DNA of 54,585 bases from Gemmatimonadaceae bacterium (GTDB taxonomy: Bacteria > Gemmatimonadota > Gemmatimonadetes > Gemmatimonadales > Gemmatimonadaceae). The stretch covers positions 1 to 54,585 of the forward strand of contig JACMLX010000130.1 in NCBI GenBank assembly GCA_014379355.1, given 5' to 3'. Positions within the stretch are counted from its first letter, which is position 1, and each line of letters begins with the position of its first letter. Below are positions 35,979-45,145 of this stretch, piece by piece. A program made the position numbers and the translations under genes. The notes beneath the pieces are model-generated. The model worked only from the letters and a program-made list of their open reading frames with translations. It was not told the DNA's origin and did not search any database.

Positions 35979-36722
35979 GTGAGTGCTGCGCAGGTACGCA
36001 AGAAGTCCAACAACACCGGCTTCATCCTCGCGCTGGGCGCCATCGCGGTGGCCGGCGGAGGCTTCATCTGGTGGAAGACGCAGCAGCCGCCTGCCGCAGC
36101 GGCACTGATCCTGCCGAGCGTCGCCGACTCCACGCTGTCGCTGAAGGCGCACGGCTACACGATCGGCTCGCCGGATGCCAAGGTCGAGGTGATGGAGTTC
36201 GCGGACTTCGAGTGCCCGGCGTGCGGCAACTACTTCACCATCACGGAACCCGACGTCCGCAAGAATCTCGTGGCGACGGGAATCATCCGCTACACGTTCT
36301 ACGACTATCCGATCCTGAACGCGCACCGGAACACGATCCCCGCGGCGATGTCCGCGGCGTGTGCCGACGACCAGAACAAGTTCTGGGAGATGCACGACGC
36401 GTTGTTCAACGGCCAGATCGAATGGAATGGTGAGGCGACGAGCAACCCGCGCGGTGTGATCAGCGGTTACGCGCAGACGATCGGTCTCGACTTGGCGAAA
36501 TGGAACGCGTGCATGGACGCGAACACGCATGCCGAGCGGATCAGGGCGAACTATTCGTTCGGCCTCACCAAGCAGGTCGGCAGTACGCCGACGTTCCTCG
36601 TCAACGGACAGATGCTCCGCGGCGCCGCGAACTACGACGAACTGAAAGCCGCCGTCGACGCGGCGCTCGCTCCGACGTTGCCCATCCCGACCGCCGTGCC
36701 CGCGGCACCTGCGAAGAAATAA
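35979..36722 (+). CDS. DsbA-family thioredoxin-fold protein, membrane-anchored
   Basis: 247 aa from GTG 35979. A basic N-terminus and one transmembrane helix (F-I-L-A-L-G-A-I-A-V-A-G-G-G-F-I-W-W) anchor it, with the domain outside the cytoplasm. From residue 55 it has a DsbA/BdbD-like fold with active site C79-P-A-C82 in F-E-C-P-A-C-G-N-Y and the cis-Pro loop G-S-T-P-T-F-L-V-N-G. The C-P-A-C dipeptide and the D-F-E-C context suggest a disulfide oxidase or isomerase. An AGAGGGTGA motif upstream may serve as the ribosome-binding site. A strong terminator follows, so this is a single-gene unit. Confidence 0.9.
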   Translation: MSAAQVRKKSNNTGFILALGAIAVAGGGFIWWKTQQPPAAAALILPSVADSTLSLKAHGYTIGSPDAKVEVMEFADFECPACGNYFTITEPDVRKNLVATGIIRYTFYDYPILNAHRNTIPAAMSAACADDQNKFWEMHDALFNGQIEWNGEATSNPRGVISGYAQTIGLDLAKWNACMDANTHAERIRANYSFGLTKQVGSTPTFLVNGQMLRGAANYDELKAAVDAALAPTLPIPTAVPAAPAKK

Positions 36723-36787
36723 GTCGAAGCTCGAGCGGCTTCTCTGGGGCGATCGACATCTGCAACTGCTGTGTGAAGAGAGGGCTG

Positions 36788-36827
36788 GAGCCCGGGGAGT
36801 GCGTCCTCCTCGGGCTTCGCTCTTTTT
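36788..36827 (+). terminator. Rho-independent terminator of the DsbA-like gene
   Basis: AGCCCG(GGGAG) pairs with (CTCC)CGGGCT, with a single-base bulge, followed within a few bases by a run of five T. It lies 66 bases after the stop at 36722. Confidence 0.72.
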
Positions 36828-37174
36828 CGATGCGTTGACTGCTGTGGAGGCGGAGCGCACTGAGCACTCGGAGTGCTTCGGTTGCGTGCATCAGATTGGC
36901 GCGCACCATCGCTGACGTTTTCTGGAAACTGCTGTTCGCAATGCAAGCATGACATCGCGAAGGGCAGGACATCGTATCACGCACGCTCGGTGAGCTCGGT
37001 GCGCTCCACACCCATGCCGTCAACGACGACTCGTGATGGGCAGATCGTCGAGTGAGGCGTACTCCGTCCGCTCTTCACCCCAGGCAGTTCCCGGAAGTGC
37101 GCGAAGACACGAGGCTGCGAGGTCGACGCACTCTCCGAACTCTCCGGCGTATCCTCACACCGCAGAACTCGTTC
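36828..37174. other. Intergenic stretch without recognisable feature
   Basis: This interval has no convincing reading frame, hairpin or promoter. The frames that cross it are antisense or out-of-frame Arg/Ser-rich shadows. No tRNA-like cloverleaf was seen on either strand. Confidence 0.5.
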
Positions 37175-37543
37175 TTATCGGCGTCGCGCGTCGTTCGCTG
37201 ATGCGATGCGGACCATGGGCAGCACATCATCACCGACCATGTGTTCACCGAGCGGCGACGTGCGCTCCGGGACGACGTCGTCACCGAGCACCACCAGCGT
37301 GCGTGTCGCGACGGTGCTGGCCAGTGGTTCCGGAATGCCGAGCATGCGGATGTACGTCTCGATCGCCCGATCGAACGGCAATTCGCCCGCGAGTGTGTCC
37401 ACGTACAGCAACGCGTTGCGCACGTGCGTCTCGAGCACTGCTTCCTCCGCACGCGCCTGCGCCAGGCGCAGGCGACGCTCGGCGGCGTCGCTGAGCTTTC
37501 TGGGAAACAGTGTGTCGGGGAACAGCCGGCCGAGAAGGCTCAT
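37175..37543 (-). CDS. Hypothetical small helical protein
   Basis: 122 aa with no signal peptide. The N-terminal third is a charged helix (A-A-E-R-R-L-R-L-A-Q-A-R-A-E-E-A), followed by helices L-Y-V-D-T-L-A-G-E-L and A-I-E-T-Y-I-R-M-L-G-I-P-E-P. A strand T-L-V-V-L-G-D-D-V-V-P-E and a basic end come last. Composition and codon use match neighbouring genes, which supports a real gene. I do not recognise the family. It lies upstream of nothing obvious and 85 bases after the acs stop on the same strand, so it could be in the acs transcript. Confidence 0.6.
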   Translation of the reverse strand: MSLLGRLFPDTLFPRKLSDAAERRLRLAQARAEEAVLETHVRNALLYVDTLAGELPFDRAIETYIRMLGIPEPLASTVATRTLVVLGDDVVPERTSPLGEHMVGDDVLPMVRIASANDARRR

Positions 37544-37628
37544 GCGTGAAGGCTAAGCGGCCCGTGGGACCGGTGCCACTGGCAGTGCGCGAATACGGCT
37601 GTTTCGCGGCCTGCGCACTGACGCGACA

Positions 37629-39593
37629 TCACGACTCCTGCGCCTCGTACTGCTCCTTGAGACCCGCAACCACACTCGGGTCTGCAAGCGTCGTGGTGTC
37701 GCCCAGCGCGCGGCCCTCGGCGATGTCACGCAACAGCCGACGCATGATCTTGCCCGAACGTGTCTTCGGCAGATCGGCGCTGAAGAGAATGTCATCCGGC
37801 TTCGCGATCGCGCCGATCTTCTCGCCGACGAACTCGCGCAACTCATCGCGCAGCGCCGACGTGGCCGTGAAGCCTTCGCGCAACGTCACGAACGCGGCGA
37901 TCGCCTGTCCCTTCAATTCGTGATCCTTGCCCACGACGGCCGCCTCGGCAACGGAGGGATGTCCGACCAGCGCACTCTCCACTTCCATCGTGCCGATGCG
38001 ATGGCCCGCCACATTCAGCACGTCGTCCACACGACCGAGAATCCACCAGTAGCCATCGTCGTCCAGCTTCGCGCCATCACCGGCGAAATAGAGATCGGGA
38101 CGTCCTGGCCACTTGCTGAAATACGTGTCGACATACCGTTGCGGATCGCCCCAGATCGTCCGCAACATGCTCGGCCACGGACGCGTGATGGTCAGCAGCC
38201 CGCCGCCAACCGGAATCGGTTGCGCATGCGTGTCGACGAGGGCGACGCTGTAGCCAGGCAGTGGATGTGTCGCGCTGCCAGGCTTCGTTTCCGTCAGCCC
38301 GGGCAACGGGGATATCACGATCGCGCCGGTCTCCGTCTGCCACCACGTATCGACGATCGGGCAGCGCTCCTTCCCGATCACGCGATGATACCACATCCAC
38401 GCTTCGGGATTGATCGGCTCCCCGACGGTACCGAGCAGGCGCAGTCGCGAGAGATCGTGCTGATTCGGATGTTTCTCGCCCCATTTCATGAACGCGCGAA
38501 TTGCCGTCGGCGCGGTATAGAAGATCGTCACACCGTGACGTTCGCACATGTCCCACATGCGGTTCTTGTCAGGCCAATCCGGGGCACCTTCATACAACAT
38601 GCAGGTCGCACCGTTGGCGAGCGGGCCGTAGACGACGTACGAGTGACCCGTCACCCAGCCGACATCGGCGGTGCACCAGAACACATCGTCGTCCTTCAGG
38701 TCGAACACCTGCCTCGACGTCGTCGTCACGCCGGTCAGGTATCCACCGGTGCTGTGCACGATGCCCTTCGGTTTGCCCGTCGTGCCGGACGTGTAGAGAA
38801 TGAAGAGTGGATCTTCGGCGTCCATGACGGCGGGTTCGCACTGCAGTGGCGCCTTCTGCATCAGCCGATGCCACCACGCGTCGCGACCGTCCTGCATCTG
38901 CGCGTGTGTTTCCTCGCTCATCGCGCCCGCACGACGCTGCACCACCACACAATGTTCGATGCTTGGCGTGTCCGTCATCGCCGCGTCGGCGTTGCGCTTG
39001 AGCGGCACGACCTGCCCGCGACGAAATCCGCCATCGGCCGTGATCAGCACGCGACACTGCGAGTCGTTGATCCGATCACGGAGTGATTCGGGACTGAAGC
39101 CGCCGAACACGACGTTGTGTATGGCTCCGATGCGTGCACACGCGAGCATTGCGACGGCAGCCTCCGGAATCATCGGCAGGTAGATCGCAACGCGATCGCC
39201 TTTGCGGACACCGAGACTGCGCAGCACGTTCGCGAACTTGCAGACCTCGATGTACAGCTGCCAGTAGGTGAGCGTGCGTGTGTCGCCCGGCTCACCCTCG
39301 AAGATGATCGCGGCCTTGTTGCGCCGCGCGGTGCGGATATGTCGATCGAGACAGTTGGTGGAGACGTTGAGCTGGCCGTCACGGAACCAGGTGGCGAATG
39401 GCGCGGTCCACTCGAGTCCCTTCGTGAACGGCGTGATCCACTCCAGCTGCCGTGCCATCGTCACCCAGTAGGCGTCCGGGTCGGCGGCGGCGGCGGTCGC
39501 GACGGCGGCGTCGCTGACAGTGGCGACGCGCTGAAACGCCGGTGGTGAGGGGAAGCGGCGATTCTCCGTCAGCAGCGCGTCGATCTCGGACAT
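37629..39593 (-). CDS. acs: Acetyl-CoA synthetase (AMP-forming)
   Basis: Activates acetate with ATP to acetyl-AMP and then acetyl-CoA. The 654-aa length and order of blocks fit Acs: [17 protein letters not shown] near 69-85, G-G-F-S-P-E-S-L, the P-loop [25 protein letters not shown], and the C-terminal [10 protein letters not shown] with the catalytic Lys that is a known acetylation target. Start ATG 39593 gives a typical short N-terminus. It diverges from ccmA. With aconitase in the window, acetate use through the TCA cycle is consistent. Confidence 0.97.
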   Translation of the reverse strand: MSEIDALLTENRRFPSPPAFQRVATVSDAAVATAAAADPDAYWVTMARQLEWITPFTKGLEWTAPFATWFRDGQLNVSTNCLDRHIRTARRNKAAIIFEGEPGDTRTLTYWQLYIEVCKFANVLRSLGVRKGDRVAIYLPMIPEAAVAMLACARIGAIHNVVFGGFSPESLRDRINDSQCRVLITADGGFRRGQVVPLKRNADAAMTDTPSIEHCVVVQRRAGAMSEETHAQMQDGRDAWWHRLMQKAPLQCEPAVMDAEDPLFILYTSGTTGKPKGIVHSTGGYLTGVTTTSRQVFDLKDDDVFWCTADVGWVTGHSYVVYGPLANGATCMLYEGAPDWPDKNRMWDMCERHGVTIFYTAPTAIRAFMKWGEKHPNQHDLSRLRLLGTVGEPINPEAWMWYHRVIGKERCPIVDTWWQTETGAIVISPLPGLTETKPGSATHPLPGYSVALVDTHAQPIPVGGGLLTITRPWPSMLRTIWGDPQRYVDTYFSKWPGRPDLYFAGDGAKLDDDGYWWILGRVDDVLNVAGHRIGTMEVESALVGHPSVAEAAVVGKDHELKGQAIAAFVTLREGFTATSALRDELREFVGEKIGAIAKPDDILFSADLPKTRSGKIMRRLLRDIAEGRALGDTTTLADPSVVAGLKEQYEAQES

Positions 39594-39707
39594 GTGGCAC
39601 GGTGGGGTTGAGGCATCATGGCGGGGCGAGCGGTCAGTTTGACGCCCCGCGCGGTGAGGGGCAACCGCCGCCGCCGAGCATGGCTGCGAGGGTTAGCTTG
39701 GGCAGCG

Positions 39708-40457
39708 ATGACTTCCCCGAGCCCGACTGGATCACCTGCCGACGTACCCGTCTGCGAGACGGTGTCGCTGGTGCGGCGATTCGGTCGGCGGCGCGCCGTG
39801 GCCGGTGTCGATCTGCGCATCCATGCCGGTGAGTGTCTGGCACTCTTCGGTCCGAATGGCGCCGGCAAGACCACGTTGCTGCGCCTGCTCGCCGGCCTGC
39901 TGCGCCCGACGAGCGGCGAAGTCCGACTGTTGGGCAGGACGCTGACCAGTCATTCGGCGGTTGAACGCGGCCGCGTCGGACTGATCAGCCATCAAAGCAT
40001 GTTGTACGATGTCCTGACGGTGGCGGAGAATGTGGCGTTCGCGGCGAGGCTGCACGGCGTCCGGGATGTGGCGGGTGCGACCACCATGGCACTCGATCGC
40101 CTTGGCCTGCGCGGCCGGGAATTGACGCCGGTGCGCGCGCTAAGCCGTGGGTGGCAGCAGCGCGTGTCGATCGCGAGGGCGATCGTACACGACCCGGCGC
40201 TGGTCCTGCTCGACGAGCCGTACACCGGACTGGACGTTTCTGGCGCACGGGCGTTGACGGAACTGCTGCGTTCATTGCGGGATGGTGGCGCGGCACTGGC
40301 GCTCGTTACGCACTCGGTCGAGGAGGGGCTGACGCTGGCCACCCACGCCGCGATCGTGCTCGACGGGCAAATCAGGCGCCGCGACCTGACGGCCGGGCTC
40401 GATCCGGTCCTGTACGCCGCGAGCTATCGTGACCTCGCGCTCGAGTCCGCCGCATGA
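39708..40457 (+). CDS. ccmA: Haem exporter ATP-binding protein CcmA
   Basis: 249-aa ABC ATPase of the CcmABCD complex, which releases haem-loaded CcmE in System I cytochrome c maturation. Walker A is G-P-N-G-A-G-K-T-T (48-56), the signature is the divergent A-L-S-R-G-W-Q-Q-R, and Walker B is L-V-L-L-D-E-P-Y-T-G-L-D. The S-R-G-W/Q-Q-Q-R variant is usual in CcmA. The frame is open from 39618; ATG 39708 leaves a natural start. It overlaps ccmB by 4 bases (ATGA) and begins the plus-strand ccm-hem run. Confidence 0.9.
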   Translation: MTSPSPTGSPADVPVCETVSLVRRFGRRRAVAGVDLRIHAGECLALFGPNGAGKTTLLRLLAGLLRPTSGEVRLLGRTLTSHSAVERGRVGLISHQSMLYDVLTVAENVAFAARLHGVRDVAGATTMALDRLGLRGRELTPVRALSRGWQQRVSIARAIVHDPALVLLDEPYTGLDVSGARALTELLRSLRDGGAALALVTHSVEEGLTLATHAAIVLDGQIRRRDLTAGLDPVLYAASYRDLALESAA

Positions 40458-41149
40458 GCGAGCTCCAGCCGCCGGGCACGATGGCCGTTGCGCTGATGAT
40501 CGCTCGCAAGGATCTCGCGATCGAATATCGGACACGCAGCGCGTTCTTCTCCTCACTCGTGTTCTCGCTGCTCGGCGTGAGCATCTTCTACATGGTCTGG
40601 GACCCCACCGCCGTACGGCCTATCGACATGGCGCCCGGCGTCCTCTGGACCATCTTCGCGTTTGCCGGCATGCTCGGCTTGCACCGGGCTTTCGGTCTCG
40701 AGCTCCAGACCCGCGCCATGGACGGCTTGCTCCTCGCCCCCGTGCCGCGCGAGGCCATCTTCCTTGGAAAGGCGCTCTCGAATCTTGTGTATGTGTCGGC
40801 CGTTCTTGCTGTTACCATCCCGGCCGTGGTGCTCTTCTACAACCTCGAGTTCGGCAGCGGCCTGCTCATTCTGGGCGGTATCGGAATTCTTGCAGCGGTC
40901 GGGCTCGTTACTGTGGGCACGTTGTTCAGTTCGATGACGGTGCACACACGCTTCGCGGAACTACTGCTCCCGATGCTGGCACTTCCATTCTTCATCCCGG
41001 TAGTCGTGCCGGCCGCCCAGGCGTCGGCCAAGTTGCTGGTGGGCGCCGAGTTACGCACAGTCATGCCGTGGATTCAGGTGCTCGTCGCCTTCGACCTCAT
41101 GTTCGGCGTCGCCTGTGTGCTCGCCTTCCCATTCACCATCGAAGATTGA
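40454..41149 (+). CDS. ccmB: Haem exporter membrane subunit CcmB
   Basis: 231 aa with six predicted helices, the permease partner of CcmA. The N-terminal cytoplasmic motif I-A-R-K-D-L-A-I-E-Y-R-T-R-S-A-F and the loop L-E-L-Q-T-R-A-M-D-G-L-L-L-A-P-V-P-R are family hallmarks. Pro-rich helix P-F-F-I-P-V-V-V-P comes near the end. Its ATG overlaps the ccmA stop, so the two subunits should be made in a fixed ratio. A 96-base gap separates it from ccmC. Confidence 0.93.
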   Translation: MSELQPPGTMAVALMIARKDLAIEYRTRSAFFSSLVFSLLGVSIFYMVWDPTAVRPIDMAPGVLWTIFAFAGMLGLHRAFGLELQTRAMDGLLLAPVPREAIFLGKALSNLVYVSAVLAVTIPAVVLFYNLEFGSGLLILGGIGILAAVGLVTVGTLFSSMTVHTRFAELLLPMLALPFFIPVVVPAAQASAKLLVGAELRTVMPWIQVLVAFDLMFGVACVLAFPFTIED

Positions 41150-41245
41150 TGCTGACGGCCTCGCGGCGTTGTGCGGTAACCCTTCACCCTTGCGTGCGCT
41201 TCACTTTGCACGCCGATTGTGCTGAGTACCCTTCATTCGTGTCCC

Positions 41246-41983
41246 ATGTCTGATACTCTCGCATCCACGCTGCCGACGGCGGGCGCGGGCCGACCATCCC
41301 GGTCGTCGATGCCGATCTTTGACTGGTTGTTGGCGGTCGCCGTGGTGGCGCTCGCGGCCGTGATGGCGCGCGCGATCTGGTTCACGCCGCCCGAAGCGCT
41401 GCAGGGCGAAGCGCAGAAGATCTTCTACCTGCATGTCCCATCGGCCGTCGTGGGGCTGTACCTGGCATGTCCGCTCGTCGCCATCGGCGGCGCCATGTAC
41501 CTCTGGTTGCGCGACGACCGTCTCGACCGACTCGCCGAAAGTTCGGCCGAGGTGGCGCTCGTGTTCCTGAGCATCGTGCTCGTCACGGGACCGCTCTGGG
41601 GCAAGCCTATCTGGGGCACCTGGTGGACATGGGACGCGCGGCTCACCAGCACACTCTTCCTCTGGTTCATCCTGCTCGGGTACACCGTGCTGCGCGGCGC
41701 CATCGAGGACCGCCAGCAGCGCGCACGCTACTCGGCGGTGCTGGGCATTCTCGCGTCACTGCTGGTGCCGTTCATTCATCTGAGCGTGCGCCTGTTTCGC
41801 ACCATGCATCCGCAGCCGATCGTGCTCGCACCGGAAAAGCCGAAGCTCTCGGCCGAGATGGGTCTCACGCTGTCGCTCGCGTTCATCGCCTTCACGCTGC
41901 TGTTCATCGCACTCCTGCGCGGACGCCTGAAGTACGCCGCACTTCGCGATCGTGTGGAAGCGCTCGAAGCCGGAGATGCGTGA
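41246..41983 (+). CDS. ccmC: Haem-handling protein CcmC
   Basis: 245-aa, six-helix membrane protein that loads haem onto CcmE. The tryptophan-rich haem-binding segment G-T-W-W-T-W-D-A-R-L-T (124-134) is complete. A periplasmic His is in Y-L-H-V-P-S (H63) and a second in F-I-H-L-S-V. I chose ATG 41246 (M-S-D-T-L-A); the frame opens at GTG 41219. The stop codon overlaps the ccmD start by one base (TGATG), so the two are translationally coupled. Confidence 0.95.
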   Translation: MSDTLASTLPTAGAGRPSRSSMPIFDWLLAVAVVALAAVMARAIWFTPPEALQGEAQKIFYLHVPSAVVGLYLACPLVAIGGAMYLWLRDDRLDRLAESSAEVALVFLSIVLVTGPLWGKPIWGTWWTWDARLTSTLFLWFILLGYTVLRGAIEDRQQRARYSAVLGILASLLVPFIHLSVRLFRTMHPQPIVLAPEKPKLSAEMGLTLSLAFIAFTLLFIALLRGRLKYAALRDRVEALEAGDA

Positions 41984-42123
41984 TGCCTGACAATGCCGGC
42001 TACATGTTCGCGGCCTACATCGCAGCGGCGGTGATCTTCGGTGGGTACGTCATCGCGCTGATCATGCGAGCACGCACCATGACACGACGCGGTGATGCGA
42101 TCGACACCGTCACGCGGCCGTGA
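41983..42123 (+). CDS. ccmD: Small haem exporter subunit CcmD
   Basis: 46 aa, one transmembrane helix (Y-M-F-A-A-Y-I-A-A-A-V-I-F-G-G-Y-V-I-A-L) followed by basic residues (R-A-R-T-M-T-R-R). This is the size, topology and N-terminal Y-x-F/V-A-A-Y pattern of CcmD, which stabilises the CcmABC-CcmE complex. It starts one base before the end of ccmC. The gene that normally follows, ccmE, is replaced here by hemD 25 bases on. Confidence 0.85.
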   Translation: MPDNAGYMFAAYIAAAVIFGGYVIALIMRARTMTRRGDAIDTVTRP

Positions 42124-42148
42124 CGCGGCGACGGACGCTCGACGCCGG

Positions 42149-42976
42149 ATGAGCGACCACGTCGCGGACACGGACGAGGCCCGGCCGCTGCTCGGTGTCA
42201 CCGTCGTGGTGACGCGCGCGGCCGAACGTGCGGATCACCTGGTGCTGCCGCTTCAGGCGCTCGGTGCGCACGTGTTGACGTACGCGGCAACGCGAATCGT
42301 GGCATGCGATGCCGATGGCCTCGATCGGGCCGCACGCGTCCTGGCGCGATACGACTGGGTGGTATTCACGAGCGCCACGAGTGTCGAGCTGATGTTCAAT
42401 GCGACCGAAGCCTGTGGCATCACCGCCGCTGACTGGATTCATACGCTGGTCGCAACCGTCGGCACGTCGACTGCGATCGCCGTGCGCGCGCGCGGTGTCG
42501 AACCGACGCTCATTCCGGAGCGCTTCCTGGCAAAGGGCCTGCTCGATGCGTTCATCGCGCGCAGCGATGTGGCCGGGACACACATGCTCTACCCCGCCGC
42601 CGCCGGTGCACGTCGTGAACTGTGCGACGGCCTGCGCGCGCTCGGCGCCACCGTCGACCGCATCGATGCGTACGACAGCGTCGCCACCGACGAAGATGTC
42701 GCCGAGGTGCGCGCGGCGTTGCAGGATCGGCGCGTGCACATCGTGACGATGACTGCCAGCAGTGCGGTGGATGCGTGGGTCACGGCAATGGGTGCAGTGC
42801 ACAACGCGGCCGACGTGGTGTCGATCGGCCCGATCACGACGCAGGCGGCGCATGCCGCCGGCATGCGGGTGGTGGCGGAAGCCATGCCCTCCACGCTCGA
42901 CGGACTGGTGGCCGCCGTCGTCCGGGCCGTGCGCGCGCAGCGCGATCGTCATCCTCACCTGACAACGAATTCATGA
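42149..42976 (+). CDS. hemD: Uroporphyrinogen-III synthase
   Basis: 275 aa, cytoplasmic, closes hydroxymethylbilane with inversion of ring D. The family is poorly conserved but the pattern fits: V-V-V-T-R-A-A-E-R-A-D at the start, W-V-V-F-T-S-A-T-S-V near residue 70, then V-A-T-V-G-T-S-T-A, then Y-P-A-A-A-G-A-R-R-E-L and V-T-M-T-A-S-S-A-V-D, and the final I-G-P-I-T-T-Q-A-A. ATG 42149 is the preferred start; the frame is open from 42092. The stop overlaps hemC by 4 bases (ATGA). Confidence 0.9.
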   Translation: MSDHVADTDEARPLLGVTVVVTRAAERADHLVLPLQALGAHVLTYAATRIVACDADGLDRAARVLARYDWVVFTSATSVELMFNATEACGITAADWIHTLVATVGTSTAIAVRARGVEPTLIPERFLAKGLLDAFIARSDVAGTHMLYPAAAGARRELCDGLRALGATVDRIDAYDSVATDEDVAEVRAALQDRRVHIVTMTASSAVDAWVTAMGAVHNAADVVSIGPITTQAAHAAGMRVVAEAMPSTLDGLVAAVVRAVRAQRDRHPHLTTNS

Positions 42977-43938
42977 GCACAGCATCACGTCTGCTGAAGA
43001 TCGGCACCCGTTCCTCGGCACTGGCGCTGGCGCAGGCCCACCAGGTTCAGGCGGAACTGACGGCGATCGGCGTGACGAGCGAACTCGTCACCTACACGAC
43101 CGTCGGGGATCGCCGGCTCGACGTGGCATTGACCGCCATCGGCAGCAAGGGATTGTTCACCGAAGAACTCGAACGTGACCTGCGGGACGGCGTCACCGAT
43201 CTCTGCGTGCACTCATTGAAGGACCTGCCGACGGATGATCCTGTCGGGCTGACGGTGATCGCACAGCTGCCGCGCGAAGATTCACGCGATGCGCTGGTGG
43301 TGCGCGACGACGTTCCCGGTGCGGTGCTGCACGAGCTGCCGCACGGCGCGATCATCGGCACATCGAGCCTGCGGCGTCGTGCGCAGCTCAAGGCGCTGCG
43401 ACCGGATTGCACGGTCGTCGATCTGCGCGGCAACGTCGGGACACGATTGTCGAAGCTCGACAAGGGATTGTGTCACGCCGCGATCCTGGCGGCCGCTGGG
43501 CTCAATCGCCTCGGTCTGTCGTCGCGCATCCGCAGCTATCTCAGCGCGCCAGAGTGGCTGTCGGCTGCGGGGCAGGGCGCGATCGCGATCCAGGTGCGCG
43601 AGAGCGACGCCGAGGTCTCGGCGATCGTGGCACAACTCAACCACCAGCCGACGATGGATGCGACCACATGCGAGCGCAGTTTTCTCGCGGCGCTCGACGG
43701 TGGCTGTCAGGTGCCGATCGGTGCGCTCATGAGCGAGTCCGATGGTGGGCGCCGCATGCTGCATGGACTCGTCGCCGGTCTCGACGGCGCGCCAATGCTG
43801 CGCGCGAGTCTGCTCGTCGGCGCCGACGTTCGTGAGACCGCGATTGCACTGGCGGCGCAGCTCAAGGACGCCGGCGCTTCCGCCATTCTCGCCGAAGCGC
43901 GTGCCATCACGACCGCGTCGCACGAGCAGCGCGCATAA
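42973..43938 (+). CDS. hemC: Hydroxymethylbilane synthase (porphobilinogen deaminase)
   Basis: 321 aa, joins four porphobilinogens into the linear tetrapyrrole used by HemD. Family blocks are K-I-G-T-R-S-S-A-L-A-L-A-Q at 9-21, H-S-L-K-D-L-P-T with the catalytic D84, I-I-G-T-S-S-L-R-R-R-A-Q-L near 127-139, L-R-G-N-V-G-T-R-L, and C245 in D-G-G-C-Q-V-P-I-G that holds the dipyrromethane cofactor. The ATG overlaps hemD by 4 bases, so hemD and hemC are coupled although hemD acts second. Confidence 0.97.
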   Translation: MSTASRLLKIGTRSSALALAQAHQVQAELTAIGVTSELVTYTTVGDRRLDVALTAIGSKGLFTEELERDLRDGVTDLCVHSLKDLPTDDPVGLTVIAQLPREDSRDALVVRDDVPGAVLHELPHGAIIGTSSLRRRAQLKALRPDCTVVDLRGNVGTRLSKLDKGLCHAAILAAAGLNRLGLSSRIRSYLSAPEWLSAAGQGAIAIQVRESDAEVSAIVAQLNHQPTMDATTCERSFLAALDGGCQVPIGALMSESDGGRRMLHGLVAGLDGAPMLRASLLVGADVRETAIALAAQLKDAGASAILAEARAITTASHEQRA

Positions 43939-43986
43939 CACAACCGTTGCCCTTCGGCATGGACACGCGCTTCGCGTAGCGCCCGC

Positions 43987-44014
43987 TGGACGGTTTCGGA
44001 AACGGTGGTATTCT
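43987..44014 (+). promoter_or_regulatory. Candidate promoter of hemB, leaderless layout
   Basis: TGGACG and TATTCT are spaced by 16 bases. Seven bases separate TATTCT from the ATG at 44022, so a transcript would begin at about the start codon. No Shine-Dalgarno is visible. It sits in an 83-base gap after hemC, giving hemB its own promoter. Confidence 0.5.
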
Positions 44015-44021
44015 CACGGGT

Positions 44022-45071
44022 ATGGCCAGCATCCTTCAGACCCTCACGGGCAGCTTTTCCGCGAATGACCCGGCGCCGGCGCAGACTGGTGCGGTCTTTC
44101 CGAACGTTCGACTCCGCCGACTGCGACGTACGCCCGCGATGCGTGCACTCGTTCGCGAAACGCATCTGCATCCGTCGCAGTTCATCTTGCCGCTATTCGT
44201 GCGGCCGGGCGTCGGGATTCGGCAGTCGGTGTCGTCGATGCCCGGATGCGCGCAGACATCGGTGGACGAATGTGTCCGCGACGCACAGGCCGCAGCAGCG
44301 GCAGGCGTCGGCGGAGTCATCCTGTTCGGCATTCCGGAGCACAAGGACGCAATCGGATCCGGCGCCTCCGACGAGCACGGTCCGGTGGCGGAAGCCGTGC
44401 GCGCAATCAAGGAGGCGGTACCGTCGCTGCTCGTGATCACTGATGTGTGCATGTGTGAATACACCGATCACGGACACTGCGGTGTGCTGCATGGTGACGA
44501 GGTCGACAACGACGCGACGCTGGCACTGCTCGCGCGCGAGGCGGTCATGCATGCGGACGCCGGTGCGGATATCATCGCACCGAGCGACATGATGGATGGT
44601 CGTGTCGGTGCCATTCGTGCGGCACTCGACGCGGCGGGACACGCCCAGATTCCGATCATGTCGTACGCAGCCAAGTATTCGAGCGCATTCTACGGCCCGT
44701 TCCGCGAGGCGGCCGAAAGCACACCAGCGTTCGGTGATCGGCGCAGTTATCAGATGGATCCGGCCAACAGTGACGAAGCGCTGCGCGAGGTGGCGCAGGA
44801 CATCGCCGAGGGTGCCGACATCGTCATGGTGAAGCCCGCAGGGGCATACCTGGACATCATCCGTCGGGTCAAGGACGTTACCGGCATGCCGGTTGCCGCG
44901 TATCAGGTGAGCGGTGAATACGCGATGTTGCACGCGGCGTCGGAACGCGGATGGATCGATCTCGAGCGCGCGATGCTCGAAAGCCTGGTTGCGATCCGGC
45001 GGGCAGGCGCGGACATCATCCTCACGTATTTCGCGACCACGGCGGCACGGGCCCTGATGGCGAGCCGCTGA
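44022..45071 (+). CDS. hemB: Porphobilinogen synthase (delta-aminolevulinate dehydratase)
   Basis: 349 aa, condenses two 5-aminolevulinates to porphobilinogen. The zinc-type active site is present, with C143, C145 and C153 in [13 protein letters not shown]. The two Schiff-base lysines are K218 in Y-A-A-K-Y-S-S and K271 in V-M-V-K-P-A. Other family markers: R-L-R-R near the start, S-M-P-G, and [11 protein letters not shown] 44022 is the only sensible start and lies 7 bases after a TATTCT, suggesting a leaderless message. With hemC and hemD it supplies three consecutive steps of the pathway. Confidence 0.97.
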   Translation: MASILQTLTGSFSANDPAPAQTGAVFPNVRLRRLRRTPAMRALVRETHLHPSQFILPLFVRPGVGIRQSVSSMPGCAQTSVDECVRDAQAAAAAGVGGVILFGIPEHKDAIGSGASDEHGPVAEAVRAIKEAVPSLLVITDVCMCEYTDHGHCGVLHGDEVDNDATLALLAREAVMHADAGADIIAPSDMMDGRVGAIRAALDAAGHAQIPIMSYAAKYSSAFYGPFREAAESTPAFGDRRSYQMDPANSDEALREVAQDIAEGADIVMVKPAGAYLDIIRRVKDVTGMPVAAYQVSGEYAMLHAASERGWIDLERAMLESLVAIRRAGADIILTYFATTAARALMASR

Positions 45072-45095
45072 CCGCCTTCCGCCATCCGCTATTCT
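45068..45095 (+). promoter_or_regulatory. Candidate promoter of the pyrophosphatase gene
   Basis: CTGACC and TATTCT are 16 bases apart; the -35 overlaps the hemB stop codon. Transcription would start near 45102, about 44 bases before the ppa ATG. Confidence 0.45.
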
Positions 45096-45145
45096 GTTGT
45101 GCATGGCGGCACACAGGCTGACCGCCCTCTCGATCTCTCTGGTAC

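Noticed and set aside
36601..37023. Minus-strand frame overlapping the end of the DsbA-like gene and its terminator
   Set aside because: It covers a strong plus-strand terminator and codes for Ser/Arg-rich sequence without structure.
37920..39086. 388-codon open frame opposite acetyl-CoA synthetase
   Set aside because: Antisense shadow of acs with no domain.
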